Assembly: GCA_000507305.1 (NCBI GenBank)
Contig: DF239927.1
Location: 30,562 to 94,561 of the forward strand
Origin: Breviolum minutum Mf 1.05b.01
Taxonomy: Eukaryota; Sar; Dinophyceae; Suessiales; Symbiodiniaceae
Direction of reading: 5' to 3'
DNA: 64,000 nt
The notes under the pieces were generated by a model, which did not search any database, was not told the origin of the DNA, and saw only the letters and a list, made by a program, of their open reading frames with translations. A program made the position numbers and the translations under genes. Positions 53,447 through 62,839 of the stretch are shown in pieces; within the stretch, counting starts at the first letter, position 1, and every line of letters starts with the position of its first letter.

Positions 53447-53581
53447 GTACTCATCACTCCAAGTCGTGGTGCTACCATTTCATCGAATCACCAGCATGCA
53501 GTGGTGGATGCTCATGGAGAAGCATGGCAAGACACCGTGGCCCCTGAGGGTCCAGCTGCAGAGTTGTACCTTGGATCTTAG
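53447..53581 (+). CDS. Probable last exon of unrecognised protein
   Basis: The acceptor is tatttcactcactaag (53446). In phase 0 the frame reads VLITPSRGATISSNHQHAVV, DAHGEAWQDTVAPEGPAAEL and YLGS, with TAG at 53579-53581. The composition is balanced and protein-like. The longer overlapping frame (MQWWMLMEKHGKTPWPL) looks like the shadow. Function not recognised. Confidence 0.45.
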   Translation, partial: VLITPSRGATISSNHQHAVVDAHGEAWQDTVAPEGPAAELYLGS

Positions 53582-53637
53582 CGCAGCTCACGATGCCAAC
53601 GGGGGAAAAAACCCCTCAGCCGTTTCGCATGTTTTTA

Positions 53638-54072
53638 CCCCCCCGAAAACGAACGAATTCGTCCCCCAAAAAAGGGACCAAAATTCAATAGGAAATGCAT
53701 TTTGAAAACGATCATTTTTTGGGGGGATAGCTGTTAGTTTTCAGGGGGGGTAAGCGGAAAAAAGGCCCTCTTTTTTAGTAGCAAACAATTTTGGAAAGAA
53801 TCACCATTAAACGGAAATGTTCAGCGACAAATGGTACAAAGGGATGTTTTTGCATTTGGATGTTTGGCTATGTTTTGGAACCACCAAGTGTACCCAAGTG
53901 TTTTGTTTGCAGGGAGGAGGGCATGTCAGGGTTGAATATTTTTAGATTACCTAGCACGTAAGAACAACACCCTCCCGAAAACTAAGATGGCTGCTGAAAA
54001 TATGCCGAAACCCAAAAGGAAACTGGTGTTCCAAGCACCCTTTTTCAAGGGGCTATATTAGGTAGGCAGTGT
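53638..54072. mobile_element. Two family B MITEs upstream of the second FNIP copy
   Basis: One at about 53636-53752 (CCCCCCGAAAACGAACG ... GCTGTTAGTTTTCAGGGGGG) and one at about 53970-54072 (ACACCCTCCCGAAAACTAAG ... GGGGCTATATTAG, diverged right end). Confidence 0.6.
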
Positions 54073-54176
54073 ACATTATTTCATGTATAAACTGCATTGT
54101 AGTCTCCCTGGCTCTGTGAGAGACCATCGGCTTTATCTCCTTTTTGCCAGCTTGCGGATGAATTCACCTCCCGATC

Positions 54177-55590
54177 ATGCCGCGCCGTCGACAAAAAAAC
54201 AAGCACAGCCGCATCGATGGCAACGATGATAGTGCCACTGACCTTGAAGTGCTAAGCATGAGTGGAGACTGCATGTTGACATTGAATGTGTCAGACTCCA
54301 TGCTGGGTCGTGATTTGTGGAAGACGATTTTGGACCAAATTCCATCCAAGCCGGGCCTTCAATTGGTTGTGTCCCATACTTCAAGGCTTGTGCTGAATGA
54401 AAGTCTGAAACAGCAAGGACTTGGGAGTCAACTGGCCCAGGTGTCGGCTACCTACATGCCCGTCAATTTGCTTGCTGCCTTGCGTTTTGCCTACGGACAC
54501 AGGGTTGAGGATGAAGAGTTCTCATTGAATGGGATTCCAGAAGTGGCAGGGGTTTCCGACAAAATGCCTGCATTGCTGTGCAATTTGCCAAAGAGCCTTC
54601 GCACCTTGACTTTTGACAACAGATTCAATCAGAGAATTAATCACATTAGATTGCCAGCAGGCCTGCAAAGTTTGACTTTTGGAGACCTTTTTGACCAGAA
54701 CCTGCACCAAGTGACATGGCCATCAGGCCTTCAAAGTTTGACTTTGGGAGGATTTGATCAGAGCCTGGACTATGTGACATGGCCATCGGGCCTTCAAATT
54801 TTATGTTTTGGTCATAATTTCAATCGGAACCTTGACCATGTGACTTGGCCAGCAGGCCTTCAAAGTTTATGTTTTGGGCAGAGATTCAATCGGAACCTGG
54901 CCAGCAGAGCCTTGACAACGTGAAATGGCCAGCAGGCCTTCAAAAGTTGACTTTTGGAGGCGCTTTCAACCGGAGCCTGGACAACGTGGCATGTCCAGCA
55001 AGCCTTCAAAGTTTGACTTTGGGGTACTGTTTTAATCAAAGCCTGGACAATGTGACATGGCCAGCAGGCCTTCAAAGTTTGACTTTGGGTGAATATTTCA
55101 ATCAGAGCCTGAACAACGTGACATGGCCAGCAGGCCTTCAAAGTTTTGACTTTGGGTGAATATTTCAATCAGAGCCTCGAAAACGTGTCATGGCCAGCAG
55201 GTCTTCAAAGTCTGACTTTTGGAGACGGTTTCAACCAGAGCCTTGACAATGTGACATGGCCAGCAGGCCTTCACAGTTTGACTTTTGGTGAGAATTTCAA
55301 TCAGAACCTGGACAGCGTGACATGGCCAGCAGGCCTTCAAAATTTGACTTTTGGTGAGAGATTCAATCAGAACCTGGACAGCGTGACATGGCCAGCAGGC
55401 CTTCAAAATTTGACTTTTGGTGAGAGATTCAATCAGAACCTGGACAGGGTGACATGGCCAGCAGGCCTTCAAAATTTGACTTTTGGTGAATATTTCGATC
55501 AGAGCCTGGACAGCGTGACATGGCCGGCAGGCCTTCAAAGTTTGCTTTGGGGAGATTTTTCGATGAGAGTCTGGACATCGTGACATGGCC
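54177..55590 (+). pseudogene. Second FNIP/LRR-like repeat gene, frameshifted
   Basis: Starts at ATG 54177 (MPRRRQKNKHSRID). The N-terminal domain matches the copy at 11121 almost residue for residue (LEVLSMSGDCMLTLNVSDSM, GRDLWKTILDQIP, VSATYMPVNLLAALRFAYG). About 14 FNIP-like 22-residue units follow. Three breaks are visible: near 54898 (NRNL-ASRALTT, where a segment between two repeat units has been deleted out of frame), at about 55146 (one extra T in AAAGTTTTGACTTT) and near 55550 (a missing base in GTTTGCTTTGG). The C-terminal cap of the first copy (RTLRTLVTREMR) is absent. The N-terminal 248 codons are intact, so a truncated protein is possible. Confidence 0.75.
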
Positions 55591-55674
55591 AGGATTTTCA
55601 AACACATGGATCCCTGTAAGTCAAGCCGACTTAGATGTTTTGATAGCAACCCAATTTTATGGATGATTCAAATT

Positions 55675-55782
55675 CCCCTAAGTATCCTGACCCCTCAAAA
55701 CTGGCTATTTTGAAGACCCTACCCCTGCTATACAGGTTCAAACCCTTCCAATTGGATGGTCCAATGATCCCTAGGGTACTTA
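55675..55782. mobile_element. Family K palindrome (second copy)
   Basis: CCCTAAGTATCCTGACCCCT on the left and TCCAATGATCCCTAGGGTAC on the right around the shared core TACAGGTTCAAACCCTT. The close similarity to 27378-27484 argues for recent mobility. Confidence 0.7.
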
Positions 55783-55847
55783 AAAACATGGTCGACTTAG
55801 TGAAGTTCCTTGTTTTTTATTAATGGCCTTTTCCATTGGACTTCCAG

Positions 55848-55951
55848 GGGGTTGCAGTATGGCCATGTCATGAGAATCCTCAGTCTCCTAAAGCTATCCA
55901 TGCTGAAGGTGACGTCGCGGATACCAAAACAAAGGGTGCCGTTGTAACCAG
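55848..55951 (+). CDS. Well-bounded exon of unrecognised protein
   Basis: The acceptor is cattggacttccag (55847) and the donor GTTATT (55952). In phase 0 it reads GVAVWPCHENPQSPKAIHAE then GDVADTKTKGAVVT, ending two bases into a codon. The minus frame over it (LVTTAPFVLVSATSPSAWIA) looks like the shadow. It lies upstream of the collagen-like exons on the same strand and might belong with them. Function not recognised. Confidence 0.5.
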
Positions 55952-55959
55952 GTTATTGA

Positions 55960-57976
55960 CCGGTCTCTCTTTGAAAAGATGACTTAAAAAAACACAGCGA
56001 GAGAGATATTCGGGTGTCCTGCTGGTAGTTAGGAACTGGCTAGTAAGTTGGGTTACAAGCCCCCACGTCTCTGGGAAATGGCGCCACAAAGTAGGCGTTA
56101 CTTTTTGGTGTAGCTTGAGGCTTGAGGTAATTTTTGGGGCGCGGTAAATCTTGCGAAAACGGAGGGAGGGGGGTTAGCAATGTGTTTTTTTTTTGCTTTC
56201 TCTGCTTGGAAAGACTGGACAAGTTGACTGGAATGTCCATGGTACTAAGTGACCAGGTAGTATCTAAGTGGATTACAATCCCTAATTTATATAATAACTT
56301 TCATTTGGAGTTGGTGATGCTGGGATGTCTGAACTATGGTAGTAAATGAGTAATATATACATATAGATTCCCTATAAGTAGATGGATTTAGTCCCGTAAA
56401 AAACGCTGAAATTATCAACCAACTTACCATTGTGTGATCCTCGGGACACCCTCGCCTCAAATGGCTAGAAGGTGGGCCCCTTACCAGCTTTGAGTAGGGT
56501 GAAATAACTCCACTTATAGGGATTTATAACCCCAGTCTACCATTTATTTCGGCCATTTATAGGGGCCCATCTTGTAGCATTTTCCATTGATATCAATCAG
56601 AGGAACATACCATGACAAATGGTTTTTGTCGGTTTTTTGGAAAGGTATAACATAATACAACCTTGTAAAGTTTAGGTGGGGTGGGTGTGTTCATTTTCAA
56701 GCCTCCCTACAACTAACATATCCCTTGAACATCAATGGTTGGAATATGAATTTCCTTTTGGGATGGCCTATGTTCAGAGGCGAACTGTTAGTTTCAGGGA
56801 GCCCAATAGATGGGGATGATGTGAATGAAAATTCAGTTACATCTATTATGAATTATGCATACATCCCCGCAGCAATCGCATCCCATTCGTCCACCAACCC
56901 ATGTCATCAACAGCTGTTTTCGGTGGGTTGCTCGTGGCGGTTTCTCAAGGCCTATTGCTATGCATGATTGGAAGGGGCCTCGTGTGAATTTGCCCAAGGT
57001 GCGCAGAATCCGCGCGAGAAAAAAAAACAGGAATCTCATCATGGTCAATGCAATGGATGAATTACCTACAGCCGTTGGCAAGCCGTTAGCAACCTTTACA
57101 CCCCCGAAGATTTTCTTTAAGTTTTTTGAAGCCATCGTCATTTATAAATTCATATAAATTCCATGTTTCCATTTTGGGGGGATAACCAAACGAATGACAA
57201 TTTCCAACGGTCATTTTCATTCAAAGCTTCTGGCAAAAAGGTGGCCGCGGCAGATGTTCATGTAAATGCGCCTATTTGTACAATACCTGAAAACCATGCA
57301 ATGATTTGATCAGTTTCCAACATGAAGTTCCACATAGCCCACATAAACAACACAAACAACACGCCCCAGATGCTTACACAATAAATGGATGTATCAACCT
57401 TCTTTAGGTTGAATTTTTCATTTTAATAACATTCATGTAGCTAACCCTGCTCAATCAATAAGAAAACTAACTTAGCACCTGAAGTTCAGTTGCCATTTTC
57501 AGATGTTTGGTTAACGGTTAGTTGTTGAGATAATTCTATTGAGGGTGGCTTCCCCCAAGATATTATAAATATAGTGATCACCAGGATGAGGTCGACTCAC
57601 CGTGTTTTCCAGGTGGTTTGTTTTAGGGAGATGTGCCCAACTGGCACTCCAAAACGACTCACATCATGTGAATCTGTAGCCCCCCCCCAAATGACCCATT
57701 GTCCCTTAAGTAAGGTCTTATATAGTCCAAGGGGGGGAGGTTGGCATTGAGAGGGAGATGGGCCCAAAAAACTTGGATGTCCTTAAGAGGAAGGAAGTGG
57801 ATGGATCAAAGGTGATCGGATCAGTGGCTTATATAACCCTAATATACCCAGTTTATAAGTAGGTTACAACTCCTCACCCATTGATCCAATCACCATCGAT
57901 CCATCCACTTCCTTCCTTCCTTCCTTCCTTTCCGGGACATCCACCCGTAGGGTCCCAGCAACTCCCATGGTTGCAG
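55960..57976. other. Repeats and one weak exon candidate
   Basis: Family C at about 56469-56577, family B at about 56703-56802 and family D at about 57773-57945, the last overlapping a CTTC run (57903-57930). Bases 56966-57110 are open on + (HDWKGPRVNLPKVRRIRARK, KNRNLIMVNAMDELPTAVG), basic and protein-like, without clear borders. Confidence 0.45.
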
Positions 57977-58031
57977 GACTTGAGACTTTACAAAGGTCCT
58001 ACTGGACCACAGGGCGCGATGGGACCTCAAG
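57977..58031 (+). CDS. Collagen-like exon 1 (Gly-X-Y repeats)
   Basis: The acceptor is tcccatggttgcag (57976). The frame reads DLRLYKGPTGPQGAMGPQ and then the first base of a Gly codon, ending at a GC donor (CAAG|GCCTTT, 58032). The four Gly-X-Y triplets and high Pro/Gln content mark a collagen triple-helix segment. The next such exon starts with GT, completing GGT (Gly), so the two join in frame as ...GPQ-G-LTGPAG... Collagen-like proteins of this type are usually secreted or surface-bound; which protein this is cannot be said from two exons. Confidence 0.65.
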
Positions 58032-58267
58032 GCCTTTATTTATGGGAGGGGAGAAACAAATGGATGGGTGGGTGGGTTTTGCGGGAGGATGGGAGGTGGG
58101 GAGGCTTAACAACATCTGTTGGAAGGTTTAATTTAAACAGAAGGAAAGCTGGAAGAAAAAAACACCTCAGATGCTTGATGAACAGAGAAAAACCATGTTG
58201 TCATCATGTGTGATTTGTGAATTTGTGATAAATTTGTTTGTTTTTTGGCTCGACCATGAAACGTTGT

Positions 58268-58378
58268 TACCCCTCCCTGAAACTAACATGGCACCACCCC
58301 AAAAGGAAAGAAAACAAATCTTCCGACCATCCAGTTTCAGAATTTTTCAGATGCGAAGTGTTAGTTTCAGGGAGGGTA
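58268..58378. mobile_element. Family B MITE in collagen intron, copy 1
   Basis: TACCCCTCCCTGAAACTAAC at the left and GTTAGTTTCAGGGAGGGTA at the right, with inner TTTCAGAATTTTTCAG. Confidence 0.85.
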
Positions 58379-58396
58379 GATTATAAGCAAACAAAA

Positions 58397-58456
<60 letters not shown>
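58397..58456. repeat. GAT microsatellite
   Basis: About 20 GAT units (poly-Asp on +, poly-His on the complement). Both frames are artefacts. Confidence 0.95.
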
Positions 58457-58526
58457 AAAGATGGCACAAATAGATGATACAGATACCAAAAGATAGGTTA
58501 GTAAAATGTCCATATAAACCAACATC

Positions 58527-58641
58527 TACATTCCCTACAACTAACAGCTCGCACCTGAAAATAGGCCGGGCCCCAAAAGGAAACTTCCTCGTATTCCAAC
58601 CATCCATTTTCAGGTGCTATGTTTGTTAGTTTCGGTAGGTT
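58527..58641. mobile_element. Family B MITE in collagen intron, copy 2
   Basis: TACATTCCCTACAACTAACA at the left and GTTAGTTTCGGTAGGTTA at the right. The inner arms are CACCTGAAAATAGG and CCATTTTCAGGTG. Confidence 0.75.
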
Positions 58642-58718
58642 ATAATGAACAAACAAGCAAAAGATGGATACAAAAATAGATGGCTGGTTAGTGAAGGACG
58701 TCCTTATAAACCAACGTG

Positions 58719-58823
58719 TACACTCCCTGAAACTAAGGTAGCACCTGAAAATAGACCTCTGGAAAAGGAGATTCCTATTGGAAACCACCATTTTCAGGTG
58801 CTAGGTTAGTTTCAGGGAGGGTA
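58719..58823. mobile_element. Family B MITE in collagen intron, copy 3
   Basis: TACACTCCCTGAAACTAAGG at the left and GTTAGTTTCAGGGAGGGTA at the right. The inner CACCTGAAAATAG and CATTTTCAGGTG arms are shared with copy 2. Confidence 0.85.
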
Positions 58824-58898
58824 GGGATTATAATCACCACCCCCTCCAACCCATCCCATCCCATCCCATCCCATCCCATCCATTGAAAAAACCTGCAG

Positions 58899-59053
58899 GT
58901 TTGACAGGTCCTGCCGGTCCACCAGGACCTAAGGGACCTGCAGGTGGTGTGAAACGAGGTCCTTCAGGACCTCAAGGAAATCAAGGGCCCCATGGTCCTC
59001 AGGGACCACAAGGACCCAAGGGACCTACTGGACCTCGTGGAAGCTTGGGATGA
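58899..59053 (+). CDS. Collagen-like exon 2 (about 16 Gly-X-Y triplets)
   Basis: The acceptor is aaaaacctgcag (58898). With the split Gly completed, the frame reads [17 protein letters not shown], then [18 protein letters not shown] and [16 protein letters not shown]. One interruption (GGVKRG) breaks the Gly-X-Y register, as is common in non-fibrillar collagens. It either stops at TGA 59051-59053 or uses an earlier non-GT donor inside the last Gly codon. Pro is frequent in X and Gln/Lys in Y. Confidence 0.75.
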
Positions 59054-59753
59054 TGATACTGTTGATGACACAAGAAGGGGCCCCCCTAGTTATAAGGTAG
59101 TTATAACCCCAGCAAACCCTATTTAACCATGGTTGTAAATGGGTATAACTAGGGATAAATCCACTTGATAGTAGTTAGGGGGCCCCATCTTGCATGTTTT
59201 CAAATGGGTTGGTTCAACCACCAACTAGCAATGTCTGTTTGTGTTGAGAAATTATGGGTTGATAGTTGTTTCTTACTGTTGATGGATGCCAAAATCCCAA
59301 GGCCAACCACCTGGGATGGTGCTAAAACCTTATAAGAAATCATGGGAATTTTACCAGATCAACTGGTTAGCCGGTTTTTTGTAAACAGTATGAAAACGGA
59401 GATTCGTTGAGGTTTGAGGTTTGAAGATGAAAATGGTGCGTTGAGTATTATGACTATTAGATGTAACAAAAAATGTTGGTCATGAAATAGTCGAACTCAA
59501 TGAGAAAATAAGATCTAACTGTCAAACTGTTGTGATGCACAAAAAAACAGCCCCGAAAACTAAGATGGAACCTGAAAAAGTTTCTGAAAAAAAGGAGAAA
59601 CATCGACCCAAACCACCATTTGTTTGGTATGATGGATGACGGGATGGATGTTGAATGACTACCTACCAACGGTTTCTTGTTGGATGCTGTGAGCTGCAGT
59701 TCTTTCACTTTTTGACAAGTCGATTTGATTTTTTTGGATCATTTAGACTACAA

Positions 59754-59953
59754 CTAGCTGGTGGTTTCAAATACACTCCGGTAATGTAACATAGCAATGG
59801 AAATTTCCCTTTTCCAATAGGAAACTCATTTACACATGGTGGATTTTCCATGGCTATGTTAGATTACCGGAGGGTATTCTATTTTTTCACCCCTACCTAG
59901 GGAAATGATCCAGTTTGACCAATATTTTGCAGATGGGTTGAAGCCTTCAACTG
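59754..59953. mobile_element. Family A MITE split by a younger insertion
   Basis: The left end CTAGCTGGTGGTTTCAAATA stops at 59773 and the rest resumes at 59877 (TTCTATTTTTTCACCCCTAC) through ATATTTTGCAGATGGG to CAACTGG. Removing 59775-59876 restores a standard family A element. Confidence 0.8.
59773..59876. mobile_element. Family B MITE inserted into a family A MITE
   Basis: TACACTCCGGTAATGTAACA at the left and TTAGATTACCGGAGGGTA at the right, flanked by TA on both sides, consistent with a duplicated TA target as in Tc1/mariner-type (Stowaway-like) elements. Confidence 0.8.
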
Positions 59954-60545
59954 GACAAGGTTCAAAAAAACATGACTAAACACCTTCCATTGGTCTGTTT
60001 TTTCCGTTTCGAAGTGTCACTTCTTTTGTAAATACACCCCTGAAAATTAACATGTCCCCCCAAAAAAGGGACTATTTCAATTGGAAATACATCTTCCAAC
60101 CATCATTTTTCAGGGGATATGGATATGTTAGTTTTCAGGGGGGTAGTAGGTCTTTATCCGTTCTTTGTTTTGAAAAAAACTCTTCCTTAAAAAGCCAAGA
60201 GCTTGAAGACATATATCCGAGGGCATTTTTTGGGAGAGATGATGAATTTGATGTATTTTGGATGGGTTGAAAAACATGTAGATACTAGTTACTACTGGAG
60301 GTGTATATATATATATATATAACCCCTCTACTTCAATTGGCCTTATATAAATGAGTAAATTGGGGTTCTTTCTCACTACCTTTCAGTGGAGTGATTTCAC
60401 TACCAAAGAAGAACTCATCTGGTGATTTTTGGGGGCCCATCTTTGTATTTAAGACCTGTTTGCAGCGGCAAAAAACCCTTCAAATTCCCTTGGAAAACTC
60501 CGGGGACTCCTCGGGTTGACGTCGTGGTTTGTTTTCCCATCTAAG

Positions 60546-60725
60546 GACCGACGGGCCCAGACTTTGATAGTATCTCAACTTGTGAAGGGCGAAGCGTATA
60601 GAAAAAGCATGGTTAGGATGAAGGGAACTTGGAACGCCTTTTGTGTCCAAATTTTTGTTTGGCAACTGGAAACCCCTAGAACCAGCAACTATTGCCTTAA
60701 AAATAGGGCACAAACGGCTTTCCAG
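60546..60725 (+). CDS. Well-bounded 60-codon exon, product unknown
   Basis: The acceptor is gttttcccatctaag (60545) and the donor GTACAG follows TTTCCAG (60726). Phase is 0 at both ends: DRRAQTLIVSQLVKGEAYRK, SMVRMKGTWNAFCVQIFVWQ, LETPRTSNYCLKNRAQTAFQ. The length, phase and borders make this one of the better exons in the window. A family A MITE begins only 12 bases after the donor. Function not recognised. Confidence 0.6.
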
Positions 60726-60737
60726 GTACAGTATTTC

Positions 60738-60834
60738 AAGTTGGTGGTTTCAAATATTTTTTTAAAATTTTCAGCCTTATTTTAGGGAAATGATCCAATT
60801 TGACTAATATTTTTCAGATGGGTTGAAACCACCA
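60738..60834. mobile_element. Family A MITE just inside an intron
   Basis: TTGGTGGTTTCAAATATTTT on the left; TTGACTAATATTTTTCAG and GGGTTGAAACCACCA on the right. Both CTAG ends are lost. Confidence 0.8.
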
Positions 60835-60839
60835 TATGT

Positions 60840-61528
60840 TTTTCTTTTCAGATATTTGTGATGGACTGATGGACGGATATGTGTAATATGAATGTGGGGA
60901 AGAAGGAACTAATGTTTGTTCAATAGATGTTAGTGATATATGGATATCAGTGCCACGTAAATAATGCGGAATATGAATTGTAAAAATTGAAGGTGTACTA
61001 CAAAAATAACCGATGGAATGTTTGAAATTGAGGAGGGCGTTTTAAGAAAATGATTTTCGAAGACGAATTTAGACAAGTTCTGAAGAATCTATGTACAGAT
61101 TATTCAATTAAATGGAGCTCAATCTTCATATTGATGTTCATTCACACTGAACCTTGGCAGTGGCAAAGATTCTGGGAAAACTCCAGTTTCAACTAACTTG
61201 GCAGCATGGAAAATCCACATGTTTGATAGGGCAATACATCTTCAAAAGGTTCATTTTCCATTGCCATGTTAGTTGATCAGAGGGTATCTTTTGATTATAA
61301 ACATGTGAGTCCAAAGTCCTAAGCATTTGTTGGTATGAAAAAACGCCTTAACGACAAAGAAAGGTCCATAAACAAACCCATAAGTTGGGGCCCCTACCAG
61401 TTCTAATTAGAGTTATGGGCCCCCTATAAATGACCTTATTGAGTCGGGTAACTGGTGCTCAAAATCACCCCCCCAAAAACAGTGAAGCTTTTTTTTCCCC
61501 GACGTCGGGGGCCTGATGAATCTCCAAG
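60840..61528. other. Intronic stretch with one family B MITE
   Basis: Family B element at about 61190-61288 (CAGTTTCAACTAACTTGG ... CCATGTTAGTTGATCAGAGG) and a family C-like half at 61388-61450. No exon seen. Confidence 0.5.
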
Positions 61529-61686
61529 GCGAGAAACTGGGAGATGAGATGATTGACAAAGCCAAGGATTTGCTTCGGCAGGTTGGATTTTCGTTGAAGG
61601 GTTCAACATATCGTTTGCCCCTAAGGACCATTGGACCCGCCAATGCAAGGGTTTTCATGAACCTGTTATTACGCCATGGGGGTCGG
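61529..61686 (+). CDS. Exon of unrecognised protein
   Basis: The acceptor is gatgaatctccaag (61528) and the donor GTAGGG (61687). After two bases the frame reads EKLGDEMIDKAKDLLRQVGF, SLKGSTYRLPLRTIGPANAR and VFMNLLLRHGGR. Helical with well-mixed charges. It probably follows the exon at 60546 in one gene. Function not recognised. Confidence 0.5.
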
Positions 61687-61847
61687 GTAGGGTCCTGAAA
61701 AATGACGCCAGGCTATTGAGGGGTCACAGGTCGATACTTACATTCGACCCATTTTGTGTCGTTTTTTTTTCTGATTCGTAACGCAAAAGGTGCCATGTTT
61801 TTTTTGTTTTCAAGTAGGCCTTTTTTTGCCATTCCCAAAGCGATTGG

Positions 61848-62067
61848 GTTTTCAGGATGTTGCGTGCTGAGACATGCGATTTCATCAGTGGCAGAAAAAG
61901 GGGATCACACTCAAACCTTTCTTTTGGGGGCTTCTATTTTTGAAGACTGCAACTTGAACCTGACAGAAAAAGAGTCTGACAAGAAAGACATGTTTAACAT
62001 GGGAAGCTTGTTTCAACTTAAAATGGGTATCAAGCTTAACCATTATTTTGTGGTTACCCTTCAGTGA
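61848..62067 (+). CDS. Possible last exon of unrecognised protein
   Basis: The open + frame reads KAIGFSGCCVLRHAISSVAE, KGDHTQTFLLGASIFEDCNL and NLTEKESDKKDMFNMGSLFQ, then LKMGIKLNHYFVVTLQ and TGA 62065-62067. A likely acceptor is gggttttcag near 61856. It may end the gene with exons at 60546 and 61529. Function not recognised. Confidence 0.4.
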
Positions 62068-62348
62068 ACAACAATGAAACATCCGTCAAAATTATATAGT
62101 CGATGCATATAAATGTACATCATATATTGGAAAAGGTGGATTTCCAACCAACTTTGTTTTTGTTGGAATCCGGGATAAGTACTTTCAATATGTTGATGCA
62201 CAATTCTGTGATTGGGCGTACTCTTGTTCAAAGACATCCGGCTAACCACTTGAAATGGCAAAAAATACAAGAATGTTCTTGAGGCTGTGTTTGTCCCAAT
62301 GTTGCAGGACTTCTTCCATCAAGAGTCCTCTTTTTCGTAGGGTTAATT

Positions 62349-62453
62349 TACACTCCGGTAAACTAACATAGCAATGGGAAATGGACCATTGGAAGATGTA
62401 TTTCCCACATAAAATGGGCATTTTCCATTGCCATGTTAGTTTACTAGAGGGTA
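62349..62453. mobile_element. Family B MITE
   Basis: TACACTCCGGTAAACTAACA at the left and TTAGTTTACTAGAGGGTA at the right; inner arms TAGCAATGGGAAATGG and CATTTTCCATTGCCATG. Closest to 59773-59876 and 49972-50091. Confidence 0.85.
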
Positions 62454-62566
62454 ATTTAGTTGTAAATGGCTTCGGAAAATACCACCTCAAGGTGGACCCG
62501 TATCCTGGGTCCTAAGTGGGCTCCCATCCCCTCCAAGTGGGTCCCGATTCACCCGGAGATTCACAG

Positions 62567-62641
62567 GTGGACACCTTGAATCAACAATCAGATCAAGCTG
62601 CTGCCATGTTGGTGGAAGAGATGAAAGAGATTCTTGGCTAG
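62567..62641 (+). CDS. Exon ending at the CTAG of a family A MITE
   Basis: The acceptor is acccggagattcacag (62566). In phase 0 it reads VDTLNQQSDQAAAMLVEEMK then EILG, followed by TAG at 62639-62641. That stop is the TAG of the CTAG that starts a family A MITE. If the exon instead used a GC donor at CTTG|GCTAGG (62636/62637), the MITE would be the start of an intron. A second helical frame after the element (MEEKSKQRDFLRRKILGN, 62770-62830) may be the continuation. Function not recognised. Confidence 0.45.
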   Translation: MDTLNQQSDQAAAMLVEEMKEILG

Positions 62642-62736
62642 GTGGTGGTTTCAAGGACTTTTTATTTTCACGCCCTTTGGGGTAAGATTTCCAATTTGAC
62701 TATTTTTTTTTCTGATGGGTTGCAACCACCAACTAG
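62638..62736. mobile_element. Family A MITE abutting an exon
   Basis: CTAGGTGGTGGTTTCAAGG on the left, GATTTCCAATTTGACTAT and TTTCTGATGGG inside, TTGCAACCACCAACTAG on the right. CTAG is present at both ends. Confidence 0.85.
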
Positions 62737-62839
62737 TTGGGTTTTGAAGATCTTTTTTGGGAAGAAAAGCATGGAAGAAAAATCAAAACAACGTGATTTT
62801 CTTCGGAGAAAGATCCTGGGAAACATATATAGATAATCA

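Larger units (their letters stand above)
58032..58898. other. Inferred intron between collagen-like exons
   Basis: 867 bases holding three family B MITEs (58268-58378, 58527-58641, 58719-58823), a GAT microsatellite (58397-58456) and a CCCAT pentanucleotide run (about 58853-58883) just before the acceptor. The segments 58380-58641 and 58642-58823 look like a tandem duplication in which only the first copy carries the GAT run. Confidence 0.6.
59077..60545. other. Repeat-rich stretch with a nested MITE
   Basis: Family C at about 59077-59193, a lone family A right end at 59196-59227, family A at 59754-59953 with a family B element inserted in it (59773-59876), family B at about 60036-60145 and a family C-like element with a TATA run at about 60300-60440. 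No exon seen. Confidence 0.55.
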
